Notes: generated by a model from the sequence alone, not told the origin. A stretch of 64,000 nucleotides of DNA from Nocardioides marinus (GCF_013408145.1 NZ_JACBZI010000001.1:682001-746000); one strand, 5' to 3'. Positions 8,893 through 17,643 are shown, counted from the stretch's first letter. A program made the numbers and translations.

Positions 8893-9951
8893 GTGACGAC
8901 GACCCCACAGCCCCGTCCGGCCGTCCGCCGGACCTCCTCGCTGGTGGTCACCCCGGCGGTCGCCGGCCACCGCGGCGCCAGCGGGCACCGGCCCGAGCAC
9001 ACCCTCGAGGCCTACCGGCACGCCGTCGCCCTGGGCGCCGACGAGATCGAGCTGGACCTGGTCAGCACCGCCGACGGCGTGCTCGTCGCCCGGCACGAGA
9101 GCGAGCTCTCGGTGACCACCGACGTCGCGGACCGCCCCGAGCTGGCGCACCGGCGGCGCACGCGGGTGGTCGAGGGCCGCCCCGTGGAGGGCTGGTTCGT
9201 CGAGGACCTGACGCTGGCGGAGGTGCGGCTGCTCCGGGCACGCGAGCGCTGGCCGGCGCTGCGCCCCGGCTCCGCGGCGTACGACGGGGCGCTGGGCGTC
9301 CCCACCTTCGACGAGGTGCTCACGATGCTGGCCGAGGAGTCCGCGCGGCACGGGCGCAGCGTCGGCGTGCTGGTGGAGCTGAAGGACCCCGCCCAGTCGG
9401 CCTCCCTCGGCCTGGACCTCGCCGAACCGCTGCTGGACGACCTGCGCCGGCACGAGCGCGACCACGCGCGGTCGCGGGTCAGCGTGATGAGCTTCGAGCC
9501 CACCGTCCTGCGCTCGCTGGCCGGCCGCACCCGGGTGCCGCTGATCCAGCTGGTCGAGCGGCTCGACGAGCGACCGGCGGACTGGGCGATGGCCGGTGAC
9601 CCGCGGACCTTCGCCGACCTGGTGACCCCGGCCGGGCTGGCGCTGGTCGAGCAGTACGCCGACGGGATCGGTGCCCGGCACACGCTGGTGGCCCGCGACC
9701 TGGGCGACCGGGTGGTGCCCACCGCGCTGGTGCGTGACGCCCACCGTGAGTGGCTCTCGGTGCACGTGTGGACCCTGCGCGCCGAGGACCGCTTCCTGCC
9801 CGCCGGCTTCCGGGGCGGCGAGGGCCCCGCCGGTCACGGGGACCTGCGGGGCTACGCCGGGCTGCTGCTGGAGATGGGGGTGGACGGGCTGATCACCGAC
9901 CAGCCCGAGCTGTGCCTGGCCGCGCGGGACGGGGTCGCGCTGCCGGCCTGA
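8893..9951 (+). CDS. Glycerophosphodiester phosphodiesterase family protein
   Basis: Hydrolyses glycerophosphodiesters to glycerol 3-phosphate and an alcohol. The 352-residue protein has the family active-site blocks: GHRGASGHRPEHT with His26-Arg27, DEIELDL (Glu51, Glu53, Asp55) and VARHESEL with His68. A later VSVMSFEPTVL and a terminal MGVDGLITDQPEL block complete the TIM barrel. There is no obvious signal peptide. The GTG at 8893 has a weak GGTGGGG upstream. PHO-box-like repeats lie before it, so phosphate-starvation control is likely. Confidence 0.9.
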   Translation: MTTTPQPRPAVRRTSSLVVTPAVAGHRGASGHRPEHTLEAYRHAVALGADEIELDLVSTADGVLVARHESELSVTTDVADRPELAHRRRTRVVEGRPVEGWFVEDLTLAEVRLLRARERWPALRPGSAAYDGALGVPTFDEVLTMLAEESARHGRSVGVLVELKDPAQSASLGLDLAEPLLDDLRRHERDHARSRVSVMSFEPTVLRSLAGRTRVPLIQLVERLDERPADWAMAGDPRTFADLVTPAGLALVEQYADGIGARHTLVARDLGDRVVPTALVRDAHREWLSVHVWTLRAEDRFLPAGFRGGEGPAGHGDLRGYAGLLLEMGVDGLITDQPELCLAARDGVALPA

Positions 9952-9954
9952 GCC

Positions 9955-10254
9955 CTAGCTCCAGTGGTCGCGGCGCGCGGCACCGGAGATCGTGCTGGCC
10001 ACCAGGCCGGCGGCTCCGGCCAGCACGAACGGCAGCGGCAGCAGCCACCGCACGTCGCCACCCTCGACCACGTCCGTGGTCCACAGCGCCCAGACCGCGA
10101 CCAGGCCCAGGAACGCCAGGCCCATCACCAGCTGGCCGGTGTTGACCGGGTGCCGTCCGGCCGCCCAGATGCTCGGCTGCTGCTCCGGCACGTGCTGCTC
10201 GTCGGTGCCCGGCTCGTCCATGTCCAGCGTCTCGGTGTGCTCGTGCTCGTTCAT
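9955..10254 (-). CDS. Small two-helix membrane protein in the PspC locus
   Basis: The function is not known. This 99-residue protein has an acidic, His/Glu-rich N terminus (residues 1-30) and two predicted membrane helices (VNTGQLVMGLAFLGLVAVW and WLLPLPFVLAGAAGLVAST). Its ATG overlaps the TGA of the upstream PspC gene (ATGA), so the two are translationally coupled. It probably belongs to the same envelope-stress module. Confidence 0.7.
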   Translation of the reverse strand: MNEHEHTETLDMDEPGTDEQHVPEQQPSIWAAGRHPVNTGQLVMGLAFLGLVAVWALWTTDVVEGGDVRWLLPLPFVLAGAAGLVASTISGAARRDHWS

Positions 10255-11498
10255 CGGGTCCTCACCACGATCTCTCCCAGGTTGGTCTCGGCGTCCAGCT
10301 GCAGCACGGGGCTGCCGGGGCCGCCGTCGTGCGTCTCGCTGGCCTGCGTGTCGATGCCGCCGCGCTGCTCGCCGAACAGCCGGATCTCGCCGGGACCGTG
10401 CACGGTGGCGGTCGCCTCGACGGTGAGGCCGCGGGGGACCAGCACCTCGATCCGCCCGACCTGGACGGTGATGTCGAGGACCTGCCCGTCGAGCTCGTCG
10501 AGGTCCTCGATGCCGGTGAGGTCCAGCACCAGCTCCCCGACGCCCATCCGGTACGACGGGTCCAGCGACGCCGCGCTCGTGGGGGTCTCCCGCATTGGCT
10601 CGGTGTCGATCCGGTCGGCCGCGGTCGCCCCGACCAGGACGGGGACGGTGAGCAGCCCGACCAGGATCAGGCCCCCCGCCCGGCCGAAGAACGCACCCAG
10701 CACCAGCATCGTGCCGATCACACCCAGCGCCAGCGCGGGGTAGGCGCCGTCGGCGACCGGTGCGCCGGCCAGGTCCAGCGTCCCGAGCGTCCCGAGGGCC
10801 AGGGCGACCAGCGCCACGGTGAACCAGAACAGGCGGGGTCCGCGGCGTCGAGGGTCACGCACCACCGGCGGTGGCGGGGGCGGCGGGGCCACCCAGGCCG
10901 GGGGCGAGGCCGAGGGCGGCTGGGGCGGGTCGCCGACCCAGCCCTGCACGGACTGGCCGTAGGGCTGGCCGTACTGCTGGGCGTACGGCTGGGCGTCCGG
11001 CTGGGCGGGCGGCGCCACCGGGGCCGAGCGGCGTCGCTCGCGCCGGTTGACCAGCACCGCGACGATCACCGCGACGGCGGCCAGCTGCCAGGGGAACCAG
11101 AACGGGCCCCAGGCGTCCCCGGCCAGCTCGGCCACGATCGCCAGCCCCGCCACGATCGCGACGATGGTGAGCACGACCGCGCGGTTGCGGTCCTCCATGG
11201 CGATGACGCCCTCGGACCCGTCGTCGGTCGGCAGCAGCAGCCAGCCGGCGGCGTAGGCGATCAGGCCCGCGCCGCCGAAGAAGGTCAGCACCACGAACGC
11301 GACCCGCAGGATCACCGGGTCCACGTCCAGGTGGCGGGCCAGCCCGCCGGCGACCCCGGCGACCTTGCGGTCGGTGCTGGAGCGGCGGATCCGGCCCAGG
11401 TCGCGGACCTCCTCGGCGGAGGTGCGGGGGCCGTCGTCGTCTCCCGACGGTGCCGACGGCGGTGGCGGCGGTGGCGGCGGGGTGGGTGTCTCGGTCAT
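10251..11498 (-). CDS. PspC-domain membrane protein with LiaF-like C-terminal domain
   Basis: Envelope-stress membrane protein, about 415 residues. It has a Pro-rich cytoplasmic N terminus, then a PspC domain (about residues 36-95, RKVAGVAGGLARHLDVDPVI). Further helices and a Pro/Gln-rich linker follow. The C-terminal beta-rich region (VGELVLDLTGIEDLDELDGQ onward) resembles the cell-wall-active antibiotic response (LiaF/YvqF) domain. The ATG at 11498 is used because homology starts just after it; longer in-frame starts run into the divergent kinase gene. The kinase/regulator pair is divergent, an arrangement common in actinobacteria, so the protein may be a target or modulator of that pair. 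Confidence 0.82.
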   Translation of the reverse strand: MTETPTPPPPPPPPSAPSGDDDGPRTSAEEVRDLGRIRRSSTDRKVAGVAGGLARHLDVDPVILRVAFVVLTFFGGAGLIAYAAGWLLLPTDDGSEGVIAMEDRNRAVVLTIVAIVAGLAIVAELAGDAWGPFWFPWQLAAVAVIVAVLVNRRERRRSAPVAPPAQPDAQPYAQQYGQPYGQSVQGWVGDPPQPPSASPPAWVAPPPPPPPVVRDPRRRGPRLFWFTVALVALALGTLGTLDLAGAPVADGAYPALALGVIGTMLVLGAFFGRAGGLILVGLLTVPVLVGATAADRIDTEPMRETPTSAASLDPSYRMGVGELVLDLTGIEDLDELDGQVLDITVQVGRIEVLVPRGLTVEATATVHGPGEIRLFGEQRGGIDTQASETHDGGPGSPVLQLDAETNLGEIVVRTR

Positions 11499-11643
11499 GG
11501 CTCCAGCCTGGCCCGGGGACGGCCCCGGCACCATCGGGGACAACCCTGGTCCTGAGCCCCCGACCCCCGGGGGTCGACCGGGGGTCGGGCAGGGGTCGAA
11601 CCCCGTGGTGGGTCCCCTGGGGCTGTGTGACGATGGTCCGGCC

Positions 11644-12936
11644 ATGACCTCCACCCATGCCCCGGCCGCCGACCGTGCGCCGCGCAAGGCCTTCCGCGAC
11701 ACCCGTGACCCCGTGGTCGGCGGCGTGTGCGCGGGGCTGGCGCGCCACCTGGCCGTGCCGGTGCTGTGGGTCCGCGTCGCGATGCTGCTGGCAGCCGTCC
11801 TCGGCGGCATGGGCATCGCGATGTACGCCGGGCTGTGGCTCGTGCTGCCCGCCGACTCGCGCTTCGAGGAGGAGCCCCCCGGCCTGGCCAGCGCCACCCG
11901 GGGCGGGCGCCGGCCGGGGCGGGCCCGCCGGCTGCAGGACCTCGGCCCCGCGGTGGCGCTCGCGGCGCTGGCGCTCGGCGCGGTGCTGCTGCTCGAGGCC
12001 ACGCTGGGGCGCGGGGCGGTGTTCTGGCCGATCGCGATCGGGCTGACCGGGGTGGCGCTGCTGTGGCGCCAGGCCGACGAGGCCCAGCGCGAGCGCTGGT
12101 TGGACACCACCGGCCGGGTCGACCCGGTACGGGTCGTGCTGGGGTCCGGTGGCTGGGCGTCGTACGCGCGGATCGCGACGGGTGGCCTGCTGCTGGTCGC
12201 GGCCGTGTTCATCGTCGGCTTCGACAACGGCGGCCAGGCGCAGGGCGTGCTCGTCGCGACCCTGCTGGGCGTGGCCGCGCTGGCGGTGGTCGTCGGTCCG
12301 TGGGTCTACCGGCTGGCCTCCGACCTCAGCGCCGAGCGGGAGGAACGGGTCCGCTCCCAGGAGCGTGCCGACGTGGCGGCGCACCTGCACGACTCGGTGC
12401 TCCAGACCCTGGCGCTGATCCAGAAGTCCGCCCACGACGGCCCGACGGTGGCCCGCCTGGCCCGCGCCCAGGAGCGCGACCTGCGCTCCTGGCTCTTCGC
12501 CGGCGACACCACCGACGCCGCGACCCTGGCCGGGGCGCTGCGCGCGGTCACCGCCGAGGTCGAGGACGCCCACGGGGTCAGCGTCGACGTCGTCGTCGTG
12601 GGGGAGTGCCCGATGGCGGAGCCGCTGCGGGCGCTCGTGGGGGCCACCCGCGAGGCGGTCACCAACGCTGCCAAGCACGCCGGCACCGGCCGCGTCGACG
12701 TCTACGCCGAGGTGGGGCCCGAGGTCGTGGAGGTCTTCGTCCGCGACCGGGGCGCCGGGTTCGAGCTCGCCGCCGTGCCCGAGGACCGCCACGGCGTGCG
12801 CGGCAGCATCGTGGACCGGATGACCCGCCACGGTGGTCGCGCCGAGATCCGCACGGCCCCCGGCGAGGGCACCGAGGTGCGCCTGGCCATGCCCCGTGAC
12901 CCCGCCCCGCAGCCCCCTGAGCAGGAGACCCCGTGA
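11644..12936 (+). CDS. PspC-domain sensor histidine kinase
   Basis: Membrane sensor kinase of a two-component system, about 430 residues. An N-terminal PspC domain (RDPVVGGVCAGLARHLAVPV) is followed by several membrane helices. The NarL-type dimerisation helix holds the phospho-acceptor His249 in HLHDSVLQTL. The HATPase domain has the N box (REAVTNAAKHA) and G boxes (DRGAGFE, HGVRGSI, GEGTEVRLAMP). The start is at ATG 11644, since family similarity begins soon after it. The GTG of the regulator gene overlaps its stop codon (GTGA). The PspC domain suggests that it senses membrane stress together with the divergent PspC protein. Confidence 0.92.
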   Translation: MTSTHAPAADRAPRKAFRDTRDPVVGGVCAGLARHLAVPVLWVRVAMLLAAVLGGMGIAMYAGLWLVLPADSRFEEEPPGLASATRGGRRPGRARRLQDLGPAVALAALALGAVLLLEATLGRGAVFWPIAIGLTGVALLWRQADEAQRERWLDTTGRVDPVRVVLGSGGWASYARIATGGLLLVAAVFIVGFDNGGQAQGVLVATLLGVAALAVVVGPWVYRLASDLSAEREERVRSQERADVAAHLHDSVLQTLALIQKSAHDGPTVARLARAQERDLRSWLFAGDTTDAATLAGALRAVTAEVEDAHGVSVDVVVVGECPMAEPLRALVGATREAVTNAAKHAGTGRVDVYAEVGPEVVEVFVRDRGAGFELAAVPEDRHGVRGSIVDRMTRHGGRAEIRTAPGEGTEVRLAMPRDPAPQPPEQETP

Positions 12937-13592
12937 CCCAGTCGACCAGTCCCGTCCGTGTCGTGGTCGTCGACGACCACGCGATGTTCCGGGCCGGGGT
13001 GCGTGCCGAGCTCGCCGCCGCCGGCGCCGGGCGGGTCGAGGTGCTCGCGGAGGCCGCCGACGTCGACGAGGCCGTCGCCGCCATCGCGACGCACCGCCCC
13101 GAGGTCGTCCTCCTCGACGTGCACCTGCCCGGTGGAGGGGGCGTCGAGGTCATGAGGCGGCGCCCGCACCCCGACACCCGTTACCTCGCCCTCAGCGTGT
13201 CCGACGCCGCCGAGGACGTCATCGGGACGATCCGTGGTGGCGCCCGCGGCTACGTCACCAAGACCATCACCGGCCCCGAGCTGGTCGCCGCCGTCGGCCG
13301 GGTCGCCGACGGCGACGCCGTGTTCAGCCCCCGGCTGGCCGGGTTCGTCCTCGACGCGTTCGCCGGGTCGATCGAGGTGGCGGCCGTCGACGAGGACCTC
13401 GACCGGCTCACCGAGCGGGAGCGGGAGGTGATGCGGCTGATCGCCCGGGGCTACGCCTACAAGGAGGTCGCCAAGGAGCTGTTCATCTCCATCAAGACCG
13501 TGGAGACCCACATGTCCTCGGTGCTGCGCAAGCTGCAGCTCTCCTCGCGCCACGAGCTCACGCGTTGGGCCTCGGACCGGCGACTGCTCTAG
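12933..13592 (+). CDS. LuxR/NarL-family response regulator
   Basis: DNA-binding partner of the kinase encoded just upstream; the genes overlap by 4 nt. The 219-residue protein has an N-terminal receiver domain with the acidic pair in VVVDDH, the phospho-acceptor Asp62 in VVLLDVHLPGGGG and the conserved Lys in VTKTITGPEL. The C-terminal LuxR helix-turn-helix reads LTEREREVMRLIARGYAYKE through KTVETHMSSVLRKLQ. Likely targets are the PspC genes on the other side of 11499-11643, though no operator can be assigned. Confidence 0.93.
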   Translation: MTQSTSPVRVVVVDDHAMFRAGVRAELAAAGAGRVEVLAEAADVDEAVAAIATHRPEVVLLDVHLPGGGGVEVMRRRPHPDTRYLALSVSDAAEDVIGTIRGGARGYVTKTITGPELVAAVGRVADGDAVFSPRLAGFVLDAFAGSIEVAAVDEDLDRLTEREREVMRLIARGYAYKEVAKELFISIKTVETHMSSVLRKLQLSSRHELTRWASDRRLL

Positions 13593-13610
13593 TCCCTCGG
13601 TCCCGGGCAG

Positions 13611-14786
13611 TCAGCGGGGGCGGACCTCCGCGCCCTGCAGGGTCGGGTCGATGAGGATCTTGGCGTGCCGGTCGGCCGCCTCGAGGGCGTCGAAGGCCGC
13701 GACGACGCCCTCCAGCCCCACGGTCCCGGTGAGCAGCGGCGACGGGTCGATGCTGCCCTTGGCGAGCAGCTGCAGCGTGTCGTGGAACTCCAGCGGCGTG
13801 TAGCCGAGCACGAAGCGCAGGTCGAGTTCCTTGTTGACCGCCATCGACGGCCGGATCGTGTCGGGGCTCATGCACACGCCGACCACCACGACGCGCGACG
13901 CCAGCGGCGCCTGGGTCAGCACGGACTCGAGCATCCCGGGGACTCCGACGCACTCGAAGACCACCGGTGCGGGCTGGTCTGCCGCCCCGGCGAGCTCGGC
14001 GGCCCGGTTGACGTGCTGCCACCCGGGCACCTTGCGCAGCCGCTCCATGGTGCTGACGGCGAAGTCGAGCAGCTCCGGCGCCGTCGTACGCCACCCGCGG
14101 CCGGGGGCAGTCGTCCACGGTGACTCGCTGCTCGGGTCCACGACCACGTCGGCTCCGCAGTCGCGCGCGAGCCGGCGACGTGCCGCCGACGGGTCGCTGG
14201 CCACGACGCTGCGCACCCCGCGCGCCTTGAGCAGCAGGATCACCGCCAGGCCCACCGGGCCGCAGCCCAGCACGATCGCTGTGTCGCGCTTCCCGACCTC
14301 GCCGCGGCGCACCGCGTGCAGCGCGACCGCCATCGGCTCGGTCAGGGCGGCCAGGTCGTCGTCGAGCTTGTCGGGCACCACGTGGGCCATCGACGCCTCG
14401 ACCAGCACCTGCTCGGCGTACCCGCCCGGTGCCAGCGGCGACAGCCCGATCGGGTGGACGCCCTCCGTGCCGCGGACGAGGGGGAACGCCACGACGCGTG
14501 AGCCGAGCGGGAAGGCGCGGGCGGTCCCGCGTCCCTGCGCGACGACCTCACCGCACAGCTCGTGCCCCAGGACGGTCGGCTCGGTGGAGCGGATGCTGTG
14601 GGCGTAGTCCAGCTCGTCCATCACCGCCGCCAGCTCGTCGGCGTGCCGCCGGGCGTGCAGGTCGGAGCCGCAGATACCGGTACGCCGCACGCGCAGCACC
14701 AGCTGGCCGGGACCCGGCTCGGGGTCGGGCAGGTCGACCAGGGACAGCTCTCCGCCTTCGCAGCTCACCGCACGCACGCGCATCAT
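13611..14786 (-). CDS. Zinc-dependent alcohol dehydrogenase-like protein
   Basis: Medium-chain dehydrogenase/reductase, 391 residues, substrate unknown. The catalytic zinc motifs are present: GICGSDLHARRH with Cys39, and GHELCGEVV with His75-Glu76. The NAD(P) fold is seen in VLGCGPVGLAVILLLKARG. The four-cysteine structural zinc loop of classical enzymes is absent: where it should be, the sequence runs FPLVRGTEGVHPIGLSPLAP. There is no strong ribosome site before the ATG pair at 14784-14786. It ends 18 nt from the convergent response regulator gene. Confidence 0.85.
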   Translation of the reverse strand: MMRVRAVSCEGGELSLVDLPDPEPGPGQLVLRVRRTGICGSDLHARRHADELAAVMDELDYAHSIRSTEPTVLGHELCGEVVAQGRGTARAFPLGSRVVAFPLVRGTEGVHPIGLSPLAPGGYAEQVLVEASMAHVVPDKLDDDLAALTEPMAVALHAVRRGEVGKRDTAIVLGCGPVGLAVILLLKARGVRSVVASDPSAARRRLARDCGADVVVDPSSESPWTTAPGRGWRTTAPELLDFAVSTMERLRKVPGWQHVNRAAELAGAADQPAPVVFECVGVPGMLESVLTQAPLASRVVVVGVCMSPDTIRPSMAVNKELDLRFVLGYTPLEFHDTLQLLAKGSIDPSPLLTGTVGLEGVVAAFDALEAADRHAKILIDPTLQGAEVRPR

Positions 14787-14807
14787 GCTGCCGCATGGAG
14801 CCGTCGG

Positions 14808-15230
14808 TCAGTCGCTGCCCAGCCAGACGGCCGCGCCGGGGCACTCCTCATCGACGTCGATGCCACCGGCCATCCGGGACGACGACTCGCCGCCGCCCAC
14901 CTGGAGCTGGTCGCCGAGCTGGTGCTCCTCGCCGTCCGGCAGGGCGAGGGTCAACGGGTTGTCACGCACGACCTCGGTCCCGTGGGGCCAGACGACGACG
15001 TAGGGCACTGCGCCGTCCTCGAAGTCCAGCCCGAGGCATCCGTCGACGACGGCGAGGCGCCCCGGGAGCAGGGCATCCATCCCCGAGCTGCTGCGCGCGC
15101 CGATCAGGACGGTGACGTCATCGACCACCGTGACCTCTGCGCCGCCGCAGCCGCTCAGCGGTCCGGCCAGCAGCGCCGTGGCCAGCAGGGTGGAGGAGAG
15201 GCGCTGACCGCGGCGGGTGCTCCGAGACAT
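14808..15230 (-). CDS. Small secreted lipoprotein of unknown function
   Basis: A 140-residue predicted lipoprotein without a recognised family. The signal peptide (RRGQRLSSTLLATALLAG) ends in the lipobox PLSGC with Cys28. The mature part is acidic, beta-rich and ends at WLGSD. The ATG at 15230 is preferred over an upstream in-frame start because it gives a proper signal peptide; no clear ribosome site is visible. It is followed after 21 nt by the dehydrogenase gene on the same strand. Confidence 0.6.
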   Translation of the reverse strand: MSRSTRRGQRLSSTLLATALLAGPLSGCGGAEVTVVDDVTVLIGARSSSGMDALLPGRLAVVDGCLGLDFEDGAVPYVVVWPHGTEVVRDNPLTLALPDGEEHQLGDQLQVGGGESSSRMAGGIDVDEECPGAAVWLGSD

Positions 15231-15312
15231 GACGAGAGTCTGAGGGTTCACGACCGCGACTGCCAGGGGCATGGCCTCCGCGCGCTCAGAGCGCGCCGTC
15301 AGGTCTCGCCCG

Positions 15313-16818
15313 TCAGAGCTCGGTGGTGCCGTCGGGGTGGACGAGCAGGCGGATGCCGTGGGGGCTGGTCCAGAGCCAGGTGGTGGGGGTGAGCTGGGCG
15401 TAGTCCCAGGCCACGGTGGTCGAGCCTGCTTGGCTGCTGGGGACCGGGGATGGGTGGGTCTTGGCTCGGTGGTGGCGTCTGCACAAGGGGGCGAGTCGGT
15501 CGGTGGCTGTCTGGCCGGGTGGTCCGCCCTGGTCGGGTGGGACGTACTCCTCGATGTGGTCGAGGTCGACCCTGGCTGAGGTACGGGTGCAGTGCGGGAA
15601 GACGCAGGTCGTCCGCTTGAGCTTGACCCGGGTGGAGATGCGGTCGGGGATCTCGTAGGAGTCGACGGCGATCTGGTCGGCCAGGTCGATGACCGGCTTC
15701 AGCACGATGTTGGCGCCGGGCACGGCGAGCCACTCACGGACGGTGTCGGCGGTGAGGGTCTGGTGGTGGTTCTCGAGGCGGGCGAGGTGGAGGCCGAGCC
15801 GTCCGGTGTCGGGGTCGATCTCGGGGGTGCCGGGTCCTTCGTTTCCGCGGAGGGCGGCTTCTGAGAGGTGGAGGTGGAGGACGACCTGGCGGGGACGGCT
15901 CGAGCGGGGTGGTCTCGACGCCCGCTCCTCGCTGGCGCTCGTCGCTGCTCGACCACCTTCATCAGCGAGGTCGAGGGTGAGGTCGCCGCGGCTGAGGTAG
16001 CCCAGGGCCTTGGCGCGGCGGACGTCGAGGGTGTCGGTGGAGCCGGCGGCGAGCAGTTGGTCGGCGATGGTGCGGATGGCGTGCTCGAGCTCTTCGGCGT
16101 CGGCGCGGTCCAGCAGGCCGGTCAGGGGGACGCCGTTGGCGGTGCCGATGGTCCACGCGGTCGAGAGGTCGAGGGTGACGTGCAGAGACGCGGCGGTGTC
16201 GACCTCCTCCATCTCACATCCCTCGGGGTCGAACCGTGCTGCCGCCTCGGCCGCGAGCCGCTTGACCGTGGCGAACGAGGCGGTGTGCACGACGTGGGCC
16301 AGGTGCGCATCGACGAACGCAGCGGCCTCGGCGGTGAGCTGACGGGTGACCTCGGTGACCCGCCGGATGCGCCACACCTGCACCTGGCCGTCGAGGAGTC
16401 GCTGCCAGATCTTCGGCAGTCGGTAGCGGGCTTCGACCGCATCCGAGACCAGTACCCGGCCGGAGTCGGTGGAGCGGCCCAGCGCCGCGGCGAGCTCGAT
16501 GACCGCGAACTCCGACACCTCGGGGGCGCCGGGGCCGGCGAGCTCGAGCATGGTGTCGGCGCCGGGCATCCCGAACCGGGAGACCCACGCGTTCTCAGCC
16601 TCAGCGTGGGCGTCCTCGTCGGCCAGCCCGTAGGTGCCGTAGAGGTCGGGCATCAGCTGGCCGGTGGTGTGCCGGTCGGCCCACTCAGCGATCGCGATGA
16701 ACCGATCCCGGTCGGCCTGATCGGCAGCCTTGTCGAGGTCGCGGATGGAGGTCAGCAGGTCACCGGTCGGGACAGGAGCGGTGTCCTGTGCCGAGTGATC
16801 CTGGTGCCCGAGTGCCAT
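15313..16818 (-). CDS. DUF222 / HNH endonuclease-domain protein (13E12 repeat family), LexA-controlled
   Basis: Member of the actinobacterial 13E12 family: a long helical DUF222 region (about residues 25-290) and a C-terminal HNH nuclease domain with CVFPHCTRTSARVDLDHIEEY and LAPLCRRHHRAKT. Two cysteine pairs and the DH..H core are intact, so a zinc-bound nuclease fold is likely. Its biological role is unknown. The ATG at 16818 is 6 nt after a TAGAAT box and has no ribosome site, so the mRNA is probably leaderless. A perfect LexA box abuts the promoter, which makes it a DNA-damage gene. Residues about 287-308 (SASEERASRPPRSSRPRQ) are encoded by an in-frame copy of a dispersed repeat. Confidence 0.9.
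   Translation of the reverse strand: MALGHQDHSAQDTAPVPTGDLLTSIRDLDKAADQADRDRFIAIAEWADRHTTGQLMPDLYGTYGLADEDAHAEAENAWVSRFGMPGADTMLELAGPGAPEVSEFAVIELAAALGRSTDSGRVLVSDAVEARYRLPKIWQRLLDGQVQVWRIRRVTEVTRQLTAEAAAFVDAHLAHVVHTASFATVKRLAAEAAARFDPEGCEMEEVDTAASLHVTLDLSTAWTIGTANGVPLTGLLDRADAEELEHAIRTIADQLLAAGSTDTLDVRRAKALGYLSRGDLTLDLADEGGRAATSASEERASRPPRSSRPRQVVLHLHLSEAALRGNEGPGTPEIDPDTGRLGLHLARLENHHQTLTADTVREWLAVPGANIVLKPVIDLADQIAVDSYEIPDRISTRVKLKRTTCVFPHCTRTSARVDLDHIEEYVPPDQGGPPGQTATDRLAPLCRRHHRAKTHPSPVPSSQAGSTTVAWDYAQLTPTTWLWTSPHGIRLLVHPDGTTEL
15908..15957. repeat. REP-like element inside the HNH gene
   Basis: The stretch opens with GGTGGTCTCGAC and closes with GCTCGACCACC, with 7-bp GGTGGTC/GACCACC ends and a CGCTC-rich middle. 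It matches the dispersed GGTCTCGAC...CTCGACC family seen elsewhere in the window and is read in frame as a Ser/Arg-rich insert. Confidence 0.65.
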
Positions 16819-16824
16819 GTCCAG

Positions 16825-16830
16825 ATTCTA
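16825..16830 (-). promoter_or_regulatory. -10 box of the leaderless SOS-type HNH gene
   Basis: TAGAAT lies 6 nt before the ATG at 16818 and directly downstream of the LexA box, so bound LexA would block the polymerase. Confidence 0.6.
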
Positions 16831-16831
16831 C

Positions 16832-16847
16832 TCGAACATCTGTTCGA
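16832..16847. promoter_or_regulatory. LexA-binding SOS box
   Basis: TCGAACATCTGTTCGA is a perfect match to the actinobacterial TCGAAC-N4-GTTCGA consensus. It ends 1 nt from the -10 box of the HNH gene. Mycobacterial 13E12 genes are known to include SOS-induced members. Confidence 0.88.
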
Positions 16848-17137
16848 AGAGAAGGGCGAAGGGGTCCTCGGAGTGAATCTGTGGAGGACGATCCGGCCGC
16901 AACCGAAGCGAGCACCTCAGCGATGCCGGACTGTTCGATCGGACCGCAACCAGGTACCGAAATCAATGCCCACCGCAAGCACGGCTTCGAAAAATGAAGG
17001 ACCTGCCGCCGCGCGAACGTCCAGGCGCCCGCCCACGCCCACCACGGAGTCGAAGCAGACCGGAGGGTGTGCCGTGAAAGGGGGTCACGACAGACCCTCC
17101 AGACGCCCCGTGGGGACGGCTACTTGTCGGCGTACGG
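16848..17137. other. Non-coding stretch without recognised gene
   Basis: These 290 bp between the LexA box and a REP-like element are less GC-rich than the neighbouring genes, mainly around 16930-17000. No convincing gene, hairpin or RNA was recognised; it may be decayed insert DNA linked to the HNH gene. Confidence 0.4.
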
Positions 17138-17178
17138 GGTCTCGACGACGGCTCGCTGGCGCTCGCCTGCTCGACCAG
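17138..17178. repeat. REP-like element upstream of the small membrane protein gene
   Basis: GGTCTCGAC, a CGCTC-rich middle and CTCGACCA match the copy in the HNH gene at 15908-15957. Its right end lies about 16 nt before the -10 box of the next gene, so it could supply -35-region bases. Confidence 0.6.
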
Positions 17179-17192
17179 CAGCGCGTGGGCCG

Positions 17193-17198
17193 TACGAT
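17193..17198 (+). promoter_or_regulatory. -10 box of the leaderless small membrane protein gene
   Basis: TACGAT lies 6 nt before GTG 17205; there is no ribosome site. It supports that start. Confidence 0.45.
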
Positions 17199-17204
17199 CC
17201 ACGC

Positions 17205-17567
17205 GTGGAGACCCTGCGCCTGATCCTGCTGTTCGTGCACATCCTCGGCTTCGCCGCGCTCATCGGCGGGCTCATCGCCCAGGCCGGGCCGGGGGAGAAG
17301 AAGGTCAACGCGGCGATGCGCGACGGCGCCGGCACCGCGTTCCTCGCCGGCCTCGCGCTGGTCGGGGTGCTCTCGGCCGGTGACCAGGAGCCCGACAACA
17401 CCAAGGTGGGCGTCAAGCTGCTCATCGGCCTGGTGGTCCTGGTGCTGGTGATGGTCAACGTGCGCAAGCCGAGCATCCCGCAGGGCCTGTGGGCCGGGCT
17501 GCTGGCGCTGTCGGTGCTCAACGTCGCGATCGCGGTCTTCTGGTCGCCCGCGCACGCCTGGGCCTGA
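17205..17567 (+). CDS. Four-helix integral membrane protein of unknown function
   Basis: A 120-residue protein that is almost entirely membrane: helices at LRLILLFVHILGFAALIGGL, GTAFLAGLALVGVLSA, VGVKLLIGLVVLVLVMVNV and GLWAGLLALSVLNVAIAVFW. The short loop AQAGPGEKKVNAAMRDG is probably cytoplasmic. Similar proteins are common in actinobacteria but have no assigned function. The GTG at 17205 is set by the leaderless promoter signal; longer in-frame starts would run through a REP-like element. Confidence 0.7.
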   Translation: METLRLILLFVHILGFAALIGGLIAQAGPGEKKVNAAMRDGAGTAFLAGLALVGVLSAGDQEPDNTKVGVKLLIGLVVLVLVMVNVRKPSIPQGLWAGLLALSVLNVAIAVFWSPAHAWA

Positions 17568-17643
17568 CCGCGCGCCCCGCGTGGGGGTAAAGAATCCTCT
17601 GGTGTGAGCCAGGGGACGTTTCAGCCTCTTCTCAGGTTGGCAG

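Noticed and set aside
16848..17137. Decayed gene downstream of the LexA box
   Set aside because: Short plus-strand frames exist but show no domain, ribosome site or coding pattern; kept as non-coding.
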